This document shows, piece by piece, positions 1 to 11,192 of a stretch of 64,000 nt of DNA. The stretch is from assembly GCA_034509925.1 (NCBI GenBank), contig CM067530.1, positions 10,957,501 through 11,021,500 on the forward strand, written 5' to 3'. A model generated the notes under the pieces. That model did not search any database and had not been told where the DNA came from. It was given only the letters and a program-made list of their open reading frames with translations. Numbering within the stretch: the stretch's first letter is position 1; each line of letters begins with the position of its first letter. Source of the stretch: Hirudinaria manillensis (taxonomy: Eukaryota > Annelida > Clitellata > Hirudinida > Hirudinidae). The position numbers were made by a program, and so were the translations under genes.

Positions 1-400
1 AAGGTATGGCAAAGTATTAGCGTCGGCAGGGCGGAACTCCGGTGCGACCTTTACGATCCACTACTTTCAACCCAAGGGGAGAGAAGGGAGAGGGCATGGG
101 GAGGGGGAAATGGATTGTGGTGCCACATGTGGGCCGCAGGCGGGCCAGCAGCGTGGCTATGTATAGTGTGTGTGTGGCTGTAATGACGACGACGACGGCT
201 TTATTGGTGAAGTCCAGTGATGTCGATGATTTGCTGGAAAAAGATTTTAATTAGCGGCGATCTTGATGATGATAATGATGATGATGAGGAGGAGGAGGAG
301 GAGGAGGAAGAGCAGGAGGAGGAAGAAGATGACTGGGGGTGGTGGTGATGTGATAATGTTGACGATCTCGTAATGAAGTGAAAGATCTTCTCATAGCCAT

Positions 401-431
<31 letters not shown>

Positions 432-805
432 AGCTGCAGCAGCAATAACATCCTTCATATCCACCGTCACATCCATCGTCTTCGTCGTTCTTTTCCAGGT
501 AGACGTTCGTTAGGAATGTTAAGTCACGCTTGATTGGTTGTCGTTAATGACCATTTGATACTCCGTATGAGGCATTCCGTATGGGTTCATTCGGTGCAGA
601 GCAGACGTCACCTATTCACCTAAAGCCGCCATGTTTGTCGTCGTCGTCGTCGTCATCATCATCACAGCTACTATTATATCTTCATGATCGTATATTCCAC
701 ACTCTGTACGTGTTCCTTTCGGTATGACGAGCGGGTACAATTCGGTCGAATAAAACATGTGAAATTTAGAAGAAAAACTTCTAATGCATTCCTCCGCATT
801 ATCCA
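1..805. other. Microsatellite-flanked non-coding DNA
   Basis: No gene is supported here. About 250-480 holds GAT/GAG/CAT/CAG-type triplet runs that give runs of D, S or H in various frames; 480-780 looks unique but has no convincing exon or RNA signature. Confidence 0.6.
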
Positions 806-1020
806 TCCATCCATCGATCCATCGATATCCGTCCATCCGTCCATCCATCCATCCATCCATCCATCCATCCATCCATCCATCCATCCATCCATCCATCCAT
901 CCATCCATCCATCCATCCATCCGTTCATCCGTCCATCCATCCATCCATCCGTTCATCCATCCGTCCATCCATCCATTTCTCCGTTCCTTCCAAATGTCCA
1001 TCCGTCCTTTTATCCAGCGA
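806..1020. repeat. (CATC)n tetranucleotide array
   Basis: ATCC units read on the plus strand with scattered A-to-G variants (CCGTCC) at both ends and a pure core at about 840-920. The unit contains no stop codon in any frame on either strand, so the long ORFs here are repeat artefacts. Confidence 0.95.
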
Positions 1021-1084
1021 AACTAATTTACAACATCATTATCATATATTGATTTAAATTACATTAAAACATTATTTTTAATAA

Positions 1085-1127
1085 TTTTAATAATAATATT
1101 AATAATAATAATAATAATAATAATAAC
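1085..1127. repeat. (AAT)n array
   Basis: Short imperfect AAT tract in an AT-rich spacer between two oppositely oriented tetranucleotide arrays. Confidence 0.85.
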
Positions 1128-1275
1128 GCTCATTAACTATTTATTCTTGACACGTCGCCTTCCGTTTGTACGACCTTTGACCCCTTGGAATCGATTCCAT
1201 GTCCTCATTTATTACACCATCCATCCATCAACGAGCCCATCCATCCATCCAACCTGCTTTTACGCTGCTACAGAG

Positions 1276-1480
1276 ACGGATGGATGGATGGGCGAATGGA
1301 CAGACGGATGGATGGACGGACGAATGGACGGACGAATGGATGGATGAACGAATGGACGGATGGACAGACGGGTGGATGGATGGGCGAATGGACGGATGGA
1401 TGGATGGACGGACGGATGGATGGATGAACGAATGGACGTATGGACAGACGGATGGATGGATGGATGGATGGTACGAAACA
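1276..1480. repeat. (GGAT)n array, degenerate, inverted relative to neighbours
   Basis: GGAT units with many GGAC and GAAT variants. The plus strand here reads as the reverse complement of the arrays at 806-1020 and 1630-1825, so the three form alternating inverted repeats. Confidence 0.9.
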
Positions 1481-1629
1481 TTGCGGATGTTTTACTGTCG
1501 AATGCGCTTGCGTTAGGGGGGTGTTTTTTACCGTCGGCGTTGGATAATTCATGACAGCTCATGAGTTCTCATCTGACCATCCATTTCTAGTCTGCGCCTT
1601 GACAAATTCTCCATCTTACATCATTCACT

Positions 1630-1825
1630 CATCCAGTCGACCATACATCCGTCCATCCATCCATCCATCTACATACATCCATCGGTCTTTCCAATCATCC
1701 GTCCGTCTGTCCATCTATATATATCCATCGGTCTACCCATTTATCCATCAATACATATCTCCATCCATCAATCCATCCATCCATCAATCCATCCATCAAT
1801 CCATCCATCCATCCATCCATCGAAC
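1630..1825. repeat. (ATCC)n array, degenerate
   Basis: ATCC units with ATCA, GTCC and ATAT variants; same orientation as 806-1020. Confidence 0.85.
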
Positions 1826-2230
1826 GCTTCTCTGAAATTCAATTCCATTCCAAAACGGTTCTCGTGTCATCTCATCTTGTTTTTCTATTCCAAGATATCC
1901 ATCATTCTTTTTATCACTAAAACAGAAAAAAAAATTATTAAAATTTAAATTTAAACATTTTCGAACATTTTTTCAATCAAATCCTTTTAATAAAATAAAG
2001 TTTAAATTTTGAATTTTATTTTAAATTTTAAAATTATTAAATGACAAAATGAAGTTTTCGTCGACCCACTTTTCGCGTGCTTGGAATCTTTCATCGACAT
2101 CGTCATCTCCATCATCATCGTCGTCGTCGTCTTCAAATCCACGGGTATTCTTGGAACGTTCAGCGATTGAACGTATTCTTGACGAGACGATTGATTGATC
2201 GTTCGGTTGACCGTTTGATTGACAGTTGAC
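1826..2230. other. AT-rich spacer, nothing recognised
   Basis: AT-rich DNA with homopolymer runs, then a short ATC/GTC cluster near 2100-2135. No gene seen. Confidence 0.5.
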
Positions 2231-2237
2231 TTTTCCC

Positions 2238-2460
2238 CGCCTCCTCTTCTTCTTCTTCCTCTTCCTCTTCCTCCTCATCCTCGCATGTCACGTGACCAGA
2301 ACAAGTTGCACTTTCAAAATAAAAAAAAAAGTCAGAGACTCGATTCTAAATCAGACCTGCTCCGCCTCATCTTCTTCTTCTTCCTTTCTTTCTTTCCCTT
2401 TCTCTCCTTCTATCTCTCTCTCTCTCTCTTTCTCTCTCTCTATCTGTCCGTCTGTCTCTG
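2238..2460. repeat. Polypyrimidine tract cluster
   Basis: CTT/CTC-rich run at 2238-2282 and a (TC)n-rich run at 2370-2460, separated by a short unique segment. Purely simple sequence. Confidence 0.8.
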
Positions 2461-2514
2461 TCTGTTCCTCTATTTTTTTTTCTTTTATTTTATATCCCCC
2501 TTTCATTAGAGACA

Positions 2515-2910
2515 CTGGACTTAATTAAGCCAACAGCCACACATCTCAGCAGGTAAATTGGCTCTCCCTGGCAATTAAAGGTGACTGCTAAGTCCAACTT
2601 ACAGCCTCCCTAGTATTTGGATCGCTAGATCGTTAGCGGCATTTCAGGCCGGTAAGGGTGATGGGGTATGGTTTGGTTGAATGGGTGAGTGGTTGGGTAG
2701 ATTAGGGGTCGTTATAGAAAGACAAGGGATATGATCTTCTTTTACTTCTTCTTCGTCTTCCTCTTCCTCTTTCTTATAGAGGAAGTGTTTGTTACTTGAG
2801 AGGAGGAATTCGAGAAGCCAAAATAATTGTTTATTCTGGATTTATTTTTATTTTCATTCATAAATCAAGTTAAATGATACCTTTTTTTGCACTCCTATAT
2901 TTCTCTTTTA
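2515..2910. other. Unique island between repeats
   Basis: 2515-2660 is balanced, non-repetitive sequence containing TTAATTAA and CAATTAAAGG homeodomain-type cores. It has no convincing coding frame and could be a regulatory element; this is inference from composition only. Confidence 0.3.
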
Positions 2911-2915
2911 CTCTT

Positions 2916-3036
2916 TCACTCACTCACTCACTCACTTACTCACTCACTCACTCACTCACTCACTCACTCACTCACTCACTCACTCACTCACTCACTCACT
3001 CACTCACTCACTCACTCACTCACTCACTCACTCACT
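2916..3036. repeat. (ACTC)n array
   Basis: About 30 near-perfect copies of ACTC. Reads as SLTH in three plus-strand frames. Confidence 0.97.
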
Positions 3037-3314
3037 CTATCTCTCTCTTTCCTCCACTATTTTTTTTTTAATCGAATCCTTAAATTCCCAGAATTAAAGT
3101 CTAAATTGTCGCAAAATTAAGAGCCCTGGAAATGGATCCGTTTTAAAGCAACCGATCGCTTCTCTTTTCAGTCGCAAACCACGACTGATAGCGAATCGAA
3201 CGAGACTCAGAAATCAACACGAACGACGGTGGCTCCGTGAATGCCGTGAAATATTTTTACCTTTAATTCTTATTTTCTCCTGCGCGGTTTTTTTTATTTT
3301 CAATTTTGAAATGG

Positions 3315-3347
3315 GACGGACGGACGGAAGGACGGATGGATGGACGG

Positions 3348-3383
<36 letters not shown>

Positions 3384-3695
3384 ATGGATGGATGGATGGA
3401 TGGATGGATGGATGGATGGATGGATGGATGGATGGATGGATGGATGGATGGATGGATGGATGGATGGATGGATGGATGGATGGATGGATGGATGGGAGGA
3501 TGGATGGATGGATGGATGGATGGATGGATGGATGGATGGATGGATGGATGGATGGATGGATGGATGGATGGATGGATGGATGGATGGATGGATGGATGGA
3601 TGGATGGATGGATGGATGGATGGATGGATGGATGGATGGATGGATGGATGGATGGATGGATGGATGGATGGATGGATGGACGAAGGACGGACAGA
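3315..3695. repeat. (GGAT)n array, about 380 bp
   Basis: Almost pure GGAT from about 3340 to 3680 with one internal variant (GGGAGG near 3494) and degenerate GGAC units at both ends. The overlapping ORFs (MDGW on plus, IHPS on minus) are artefacts of a stop-free unit. Confidence 0.98.
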
Positions 3696-4077
3696 TAAAC
3701 GGACGGGTGTGTGGTTTCGAGGTTAAAGAAATCAGGTCCAAGTGGAGGAAAAGGAGAAGGAGGAGGATGACGACGAGGATGAAGTGGAGAGGATTTGAAA
3801 CGTGTCCGCGCTCTGCATCTGCTCCTGGAAAATCGTCTGCTCTCAATTCTTCAAACGATATATCGAACGATGACGGCGACGACGACGACGATGATGGAGG
3901 CGATGATGATGATGACGACGACGATGGCGCTCGTGGTGTTTGAGACTTTCAGTTTTAATGGGAAGAAAAAAATTTTTTTTTAATTTTAAATTCGGAAGAT
4001 GAAGACGAAGACGAAGATGGTAATAAAAACTTTAATTGGTGAAAATGAAGCAAGATTTTTATCCCCCAAATTCTGAG
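3696..4077. other. Purine-rich and GAC/GAT triplet spacer
   Basis: GGA/GAA-rich stretch followed by GAC/GAT triplets near 3870-3930. No gene seen. Confidence 0.5.
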
Positions 4078-4251
4078 ATTCATTCATCAAGAATCATTAA
4101 TTCATCCATTCATTCATACATTCATTCATTCATCCATTCATTCATCCATTCATTCATCCATTCATTCATTCATCCATTCATTCATCCATTCATTCATCAA
4201 TTCATTCATTCATTCATCCATTCATTCATCCATTCATTCATACATTTATTC
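4078..4251. repeat. (ATTC)n array with ATCC interruptions
   Basis: ATTC/CATT units interspersed with ATCC, most likely a C-to-T derivative of the ATCC family common in this window. Confidence 0.9.
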
Positions 4252-4950
4252 AATGCCGTCATCGTCATCGTCGTCAGCATCATCATCTCCATCGTAATAA
4301 CTTCCAGGGGAAGTCCAGACGACATAAAGGACTATTAAGGTGGCTCATACTTGTAACTATTTTTTCCTCTGACAGTCCACAAAAAAAAGACTGCGCCATC
4401 ACACGCACGCGCGCCAGCACACACACACACGCACAGGCACGCACGCAAAAGAGGAAAAGATGGAAAGAATGAAAGCAAAAAGGAGCAAAGGATGAGGTTG
4501 ATGATGAAGAAGAAGAAGAAGGAGATGGAGCCAACACGGACTCCGTGTCATGGAAGTGTCATGTCGTCTATAAAGAGCGGGCTGTAGGTTTTGATTATAC
4601 CGGAATTATGCCCTCCATAATTCAACAGGTGTGTGTTTCTCCGGCAGGTAGGAAGATGAGGAGGAAGAGGAAGAGGAGGAGGAGGAAGAGAGAATGACAC
4701 GTTGATGGCATGGATGGTGATGAGGTGAGGAAGGGGATGATGATGATGATGATGACGACTTTGTTGGGTTCAGTTCAAAACTTCTAGGTCAGGAAATGAA
4801 CGAATTTACAGATGGATGGATGAATGAATACATGGCTGGATGGATGATTGGACAGACAGATGGACAAGTGTAAAACGGACGGATGGATGGATGGAAGAAT
4901 TCACGGATAGCCTTTTCCAGCGATGGACTCCAAAAAAGGCCTCGAAAAAT
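4252..4950. other. Unique and low-complexity mixture
   Basis: Contains a short CA-type run (4412-4445), purine runs (4500-4525, 4655-4690), a unique block at about 4545-4650 and a degenerate GGAT patch at 4810-4900. No gene is supported. Confidence 0.45.
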
Positions 4951-4967
4951 GTGACTTTCTCGAACGT

Positions 4968-5080
4968 TTTTTCTCACGGAAGTGTTTTTCCACGTTTTTT
5001 GCCCGGCAACGGTTGGCATGGCAACGGTTGCACGGCACTCGGCGCGTCACTTCCGGCTTGACGCGCCTGGTCACGTGATG
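4968..5080. promoter_or_regulatory. Promoter-like cluster: X-box, ETS and E-box motifs
   Basis: A GC-richer island holding a near-consensus RFX X-box palindrome (GTTGGCATGGCAAC, 5012-5025, one mismatch to the usual arms), ACTTCCGG-type ETS motifs in both orientations, and a CACGTG E-box near 5072. No transcript start or adjacent ORF is visible, so the regulatory role is inference. Confidence 0.35.
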
Positions 5081-5211
5081 AAAACTCAGCCGAAGATCGA
5101 GTCTTTCGTGGTTATAATAACAACATTATTATGCACAACTATGATGATACTGTAATTATTAATATTATTCATGGATGATGGTGACGTCGATAATTAATAT
5201 TAATCATAACT

Positions 5212-5449
<238 letters not shown>

Positions 5450-5533
5450 GGAGTGGGCGTATCGTAATATTTTTTGTGACGATTAGCATTAAGCTGTTAA
5501 CGATGGCAAATGGTTGTATGTCATTAATTATTC

Positions 5534-5790
5534 ATGAATCACCTCTTTTTGGGTGACCGTCTGCTTGGGTGGGTGGTGGTGAGGTCTCAGGTTTGTTGTG
5601 TTGTCTCCTGTGTCGTTGTGTCTCTGTGTTTGTATTTGTTCGTGTCTGTGTGTTTGTTTGTTTCGCCTTTGTTGATTTTGTCAACTAATCGTGTAATATT
5701 TATTAAGATATTAAGACACAAAGCGCCTCCGACGCTAAGCATACGGCGCTATATAAATTAACTATTATTATTATTAATATTATTATATTC
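5534..5790 (+). mobile_element. Possible retroposon 3' end with (TTA)n tail
   Basis: A non-repetitive stretch ends in GGCGCTATATAAATTAAC followed directly by TTA repeats. A GCGCTATATAAAT core followed by a TTA-type microsatellite is a familiar 3'-tail arrangement of metazoan SINE/LINE-like retroposons. The 5' limit is a guess and no target-site duplication was identified. Confidence 0.4.
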
Positions 5791-6185
5791 GACAAAATAT
5801 TTAATAAAAAGTCCTAGATACATGTATATGTTTTTGTCTCATTCAATGACATTCACTAGATGACGACGATGATGATGACGACGACGACGACGAAGGATGA
5901 AGATGGACTGACGGACGGGAGATGAATGAATGACTGGAGGATTAGAAGTTTTATAAAGTTTTCCGTGCAGGTGGAATATTTGCATCCGGAGATAAAAATA
6001 ATTTCATTTCTTCCATCACTTCTGATCTTTTAAAATAATAATATTAATATTTATTATATTATTAACATCATATTATTCTATTAATTTATATAATATATTT
6101 TATATTATTATTATTATTATTATTATTCATTTAAATACATATTACAAGAAAGACAATCAAGTCCCTGACCGAGAGACTTGTAGCA
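5791..6185. other. AT-rich spacer with GAC/GAT and ATT runs
   Basis: GAT/GAC triplets at about 5860-5890 and ATT-type repeats at about 6030-6125. No gene seen. Confidence 0.5.
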
Positions 6186-6206
6186 ATGATAGCACTTGAA
6201 ATGAGT

Positions 6207-6330
6207 CAACCATCCATCCATCCATCCATCTGTCCATCCATCCATCCGTCCATCCGTCCATCCGTCCATCCGTCCGTCCGTCCGTCCATCCGTTCATCCG
6301 TCCATCCATCCATCAATCCATCTCGTCGGA
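6207..6330. repeat. (ATCC)n array with GTCC variants
   Basis: ATCC units grading into GTCC units; same family as the arrays upstream. Confidence 0.92.
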
Positions 6331-6790
6331 ATCGCCAGAGTCCGCCAAAAATCTTCCGGTCGGACATAATAGAGGAAGACATTGTCTCGGAATTTCCCCC
6401 TGTCCAAAAATAACTGGAATTACCAACATTTCCATGAACAATCGAAAAGCACCTGCTTAATGATCACGGTATGCGATGTTGCATTGAAAATTACCAAAAC
6501 CAACAACAACAGCAACAACAACAGCAACAACAATTGCAACATTAAAAGCAGTACTTGTACTGTTAGTCCTAGTACAACAGCCCGAGTACAAGAGTCTCAC
6601 ATTCGTGGGGAGTAGCGGGGGGGGGGGGGTAGTGGATTACACCGTGGTCTTCATATCCTCTTCACGAATGCATCTTCTGCCTTAAGTGGACTTTGGACAA
6701 TTGTCCAGTTATTGCGTCTTCATGGTTGGCACTGGAACGGATGATTGCGGTGTTGGTGATCTCAAGGTTATGATAATAGTGATGGTGGAA
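6331..6790. other. Unique spacer, nothing recognised
   Basis: Includes an imperfect AAC/AGC triplet patch at 6500-6535 and a G run at 6619-6629. No coherent exon or RNA seen. Confidence 0.45.
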
Positions 6791-6794
6791 GTGA

Positions 6795-7110
6795 TGATGA
6801 TGATGATGATGACGATGACGATGATGATGATGATGAACATGGCTATAATGGTGAAGATGGTAATGGTTAAGGTTGTGATGGTGGAGGTGATGATGATGAT
6901 GTTGATGATGACTATTGTGATTCACGCATACTGATACGCCCATCCAGGCATCCATATATCATGCATTCATTCATTCATTTATTTATTCATTCATTCATTC
7001 ATTCATCCATTCATTTTTTCATTCATTCATCCATTCATCCATTCATTCTTTCATTCATCCATTCATTCATTCATTCATTCATTCATCCATCAATCCATCC
7101 ATCCATCCAT
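6795..7110. repeat. GAT-type block followed by (ATTC)n array
   Basis: 6795-6925 is an imperfect GAT/GGT triplet block; 6960-7110 is ATTC/ATCC tetranucleotide repeat. Confidence 0.88.
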
Positions 7111-7379
7111 TCGTCCGGCTTTCCATTGTGCTTGTAATCTTCAAAGCGTGCAAATTATTCTCCTGTTCCTAGCCCCGTGCAAATGTCGGTCGTATAAAGA
7201 GGAGCTCTCTGAATGGGAGGCGAGTATTTATTTTTTAATTTCTCTCCTACTCTTGTGTGGCCCGCGGGCAGGAAGGGCATAATCCCTCCCTCGCGCCTTC
7301 CACTCTCCATCCATCCATCCATCCATCCCAGGTATCCGATGTTCTATCCCCTTTCCACATCCTGGCGTTCTCATCGGCC
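7111..7379. other. Unique island
   Basis: Non-repetitive, moderate GC, interrupted by a short ATCC run at 7307-7328. It contains a CGTATAAAGAGG segment near 7191, a possible TATA-like element, with no supported gene downstream. Confidence 0.3.
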
Positions 7380-7384
7380 AACAC

Positions 7385-7510
7385 CATCTCCATCGTCGTC
7401 GTCGTCACCATTACCATCATCATCATCCCCGTCGTCGTCGCCAACATCATCATCATCATCATCATCGTCATCGTCATCGTCATCATCTTCGTCGTCGTCG
7501 TCGTTATTCT
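7385..7510. repeat. ATC/GTC triplet block
   Basis: Interleaved ATC and GTC triplets, ending in a pyrimidine-rich run. Confidence 0.85.
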
Positions 7511-7609
7511 CCTCTTCTTCCTTCTTTACGGATAATAAATTGTTATCAACATTAGCAGCACAATAAATCTGGCCAACTTGTTCTTCCTCCCGAAAGACAA
7601 ATTGGTCTT

Positions 7610-7955
7610 ATCCATCCATCCATCCATCCATCCATCCATCCATCCATCCATCCATCCATCCATCCATCCATCCATCCATCCATCCATCCATCCATCCATC
7701 CATCCATCCATCCATCCATCCATCCATCCATCCATCCATCCATCCATCCATCCATCCATCCATCCATCCATCCATCCATCCATCCATCCATCCATCCATC
7801 CATCCATCCATCCATCCATCCATCCATCCATCCATCCATCCATCCATCCATCCATCCATCCATCCATCCATCCATCCATCCATCCATCCATCCATCCATC
7901 CATCCATCCATCCATCCATCCATCCATCCATCCATCCATCCATCCATCCATCCAT
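7610..7955. repeat. (ATCC)n array, about 346 bp, pure
   Basis: About 86 perfect ATCC units with no interruption that I can see. Its purity suggests recent expansion. MDGW and IHPS ORFs on both strands are artefacts. Confidence 0.99.
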
Positions 7956-8700
7956 ACACATAATTTTAAATTATTTCTTCTCCGAAATGAAAATATATTT
8001 AATTTATTTTAAAAAAAAAGACACAAAAATCGCTTAAAGCAAACCGTGACTCGACCCGAGCCACCCAAGCCATCCAAGGACAGACGGGGTCCATCCAAAG
8101 CACTCTTAAGACTCCCCACGAGATCGAGAGAGACTAACTAATGGTAATACTTCTGGAATTGGGGGTTCCACGTGCACACACACATTCACATCAGCGCACA
8201 ATCACAGACGTATGCCTCAAGATACGAACGCTCGGAAAGAGCGTCAGTTCAGTTCAGTAGACCTGATGGGGTGGATGGATGGATGGATGGATGGATGGAA
8301 TGTGCTAAATTCATTGTAGGGTGGGTGGAATGGGGATGATAAAGATGAAGATGGAGACGAGGAGGAGGAGGAAGAAGAGGAGGAGGCGGTTGTTCTCTCG
8401 GAATGGGAAGCAGACTCCTTATCTCGAGTGTTACGCACGTGCGACTCAAAGAGCCTGGAGAGAGGGATGCTACCCTGATGATGATGATTATGATTGTGAT
8501 GATGATGATGATGACGGCGATGACTACGGTGATGATGATGATGATGGTGAGCGTCATCGTCATCGTCTTCGTCATCGCCTTTTCAATCAGGGTTTATGTC
8601 AATCCATCAAAATGGTACAAGAAACCATAAAGTGCGTTACTTGAAATTTTACAGCCTCTCGAAAAACTTCCACATCCCATTCTCTGCTATCTTCCTCAAC
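7956..8700. other. Spacer with short tetra- and trinucleotide runs
   Basis: Contains GGAT at 8271-8298, purine-rich GAG/GAA at 8345-8385 and GAT-type triplets at 8475-8560, with unique DNA between. No exon is supported. Confidence 0.45.
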
Positions 8701-8710
8701 GTCGCTCATC

Positions 8711-8741
8711 TATCCATCCATCCATCCATCCATCCATCCAT

Positions 8742-8775
<34 letters not shown>

Positions 8776-8805
8776 GTCCGTCCGTCCGTCCGTCCATCCA
8801 ATAGA
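8711..8805. repeat. (ATCC)n array with GTCC end
   Basis: ATCC units grading into GTCC variants at the 3' side. Confidence 0.93.
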
Positions 8806-8984
8806 CCATCACCCAACAGTCTTGGCCATCATCATCATCATCATCACCACCATGATCAGGTCACCGCATGGCTACACAATTACCCTGGCGGCAGAGGAAA
8901 AAACAGCCCCAATAAAGAATGTATTAACCGCATTATCAGAGAGCGCTACTCCGAGCGGCGAAACCATAACCGGAAATGAAGACC

Positions 8985-9030
8985 TACTTGTGACGTCACA
9001 CGCCCCGCCCCCCCGTCACATGACCCGGAA
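8985..9030. promoter_or_regulatory. CRE plus GC-box motif pair
   Basis: A full palindromic CRE, TGACGTCA at 8991-8998, is followed within a few bases by CGCCCCGCCCCCCC (GC-box type). The pair sits in a CpG-containing unique island at about 8870-9120. No downstream ORF looks like a gene, so this is only promoter-like. Confidence 0.3.
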
Positions 9031-10706
9031 GTTGACACGGTCGTCCATAAGGTCCGGAGCCTAGGGACAGCAGAGGCCTTGCAACAAATTGACGCCAGGC
9101 CGGGAAATGACACGAGTCATCCATAGCCGGATCCGACCATGTTTCTCTCCGTCCGTCTGACCGTCCATCTATCTGTCCGTCCGTCTGTCCATCAATCTGT
9201 CGGTCCAACATCTAATTATAGACTCGGCCGGTCCAGCATCCCCGTCCGTTCTGTTCCATCCATCAAACGGATCGAATGAATTACTCTGCACGGAGTGTTT
9301 TACATTTTTAGGGAAGGGTGTTCCGCTGAACCTGGTCATCGGGCCAACGGTTCGTACGAACACTGGACCCCAGTGGGTGAAAGGTCAGAAGGTGTTTTTA
9401 ACCACCACCACCACTACCCAAAACAAAAAAACAAAAAATAATTTTCTCTGTTCAATATTCAAAGAGTCGATGGAATGCAGACGGATAAAAAAAGAGAGTC
9501 CAAAAGTACGTGGAAATTGTTTCGAGTTTAATTTTTCATATTTTTTCCAAAATAACCCCCATAAACAATGGCAGCTGAAGTCTGATGGTGTGTTCTGTCC
9601 ATTAGAAAAATGTCTGCCACAGACCGAAAATTAATTATTTATTTCATTAAAAATGATTAAAAGTGAATTAATTAACGTGATTTATGATCATTCATGACTA
9701 ATTAGATCGTCAATTTAACTTATAATTGATGTAACATTGTTAACGGTGCCACCTGGCGAACAATTTATAATGAAAACTTCATTTTTTCAAATCCCACGTT
9801 TCGATTCTTAAATTTTTTTGAAATTAATGCCCGAAAAAGACATATCTATGAAAAAGTGTATTATTTATTTAAATTTTATTCTTAATATTTTAAATTTTAA
9901 CTTATAAAACGTTTTTAAACTTTAAAAGACATAAACATTTTAAAAAATCTGTCCTGATGAGACAACCAAGAATCAAAATGAAACCAATTGAGAATCAAAA
10001 ACCGCACCCAAAATTTCTGGACTTTCTGGTCTGTATGAGACTATGTCAGAGATTGTCTTCTTGTACTGTGTACTTAAGTCGTTAATTTAATGGTAATTTC
10101 AATTATTAATTATAAAATGATTTACGATGCTTTTCTGTTCGAAAAAATCCAAAAATTCTTGCCAGTTATTTTGGACCAAGGATTAGGGATAGGGTTAGGT
10201 GGATGGATGGACTGATTGAAGGATGGGCAGACGGACAGATTGTAATCATGTTAAACCTGAATAATAGTCTCTTTATATCGTTATATGTATTGTAATCACT
10301 AACAGCAGTACAACTTTGGACCAACGGCATTAACTTTGGAACAACTTATAATCTGCCAAATAATCTCAACAAAAAAAAATTACCACTTTAATTAAAATCA
10401 AATCAAATTGATAAATTGATAAATCGTTATCTGTTAAATTAATAGTGACGTTTAGAAATGGCCATTGTGATTGTTAAGTGCGGCGGATAGGAGCGGACGG
10501 TCCAATCGGACTATTAACGTATTTTGGACCGATCGTAGTTATTTGAAAAGCAAAAACTAATAATTACTTTGCATTCAATTCTGCACTCAAAATAATCTTT
10601 TCTTAAATTGTTTGGTTGGACACGTTGAACTGAAATCTATTTACGGATGTCACGGAGATGAGTTGGTAGTTATTAAGTTATTATATATTAAGTTATTATA
10701 GTTATA

Positions 10707-10783
<77 letters not shown>

Positions 10784-11192
10784 TATTATTATTATTATTA
10801 TTACTATTATTATTATTAAACTAATATTAACTTAATTCTATTTTGACGTTAATGAACGTTTGTTGTACTGCAAGAAGTTACAAAACTAGAACAAACAACG
10901 AAAAGAGAGGTCAATCCTTAAATTCGTGCCAAACTTATCAACGGTAATGAATATGAAATATTATATTATAAATTGTATTATATTACAAATTACAGCTTGT
11001 AATCCAGGTCGTATAACCTCGATTACATACAACTTGTAATCCAGGTCATATAACCTCGTCTTAAAAGTGTTTCGTCGACGTTTTTCAAACTCTCAAATGT
11101 TTCTTTAACGTTGACGGACCACTAAAAAATGGTTCCCTTGCGAACTTCCAAATCTTTTCTGTTTTTTTATTTTCCAATTGCAGTACAAAAGC
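9031..11192. other. AT-rich intergenic DNA
   Basis: Degenerate GTCC/ATCC patch at 9140-9210, then AT-rich DNA. A TTA array lies at about 10700-10818. A 26-bp direct repeat (cttgtaatccaggtc plus tataacctcg) occurs at about 10995-11020 and 11033-11058. No gene seen before 11193. Confidence 0.5.

Noticed and set aside
3306..3943. Long overlapping ORFs encoding MDGW or IHPS repeats, here and at 612-1052, 1185-1562 and 7526-8012
   Set aside because: ATCC/GGAT has no stop in any of six frames, so both strands are open by chance. No unique domain or splice structure is attached.
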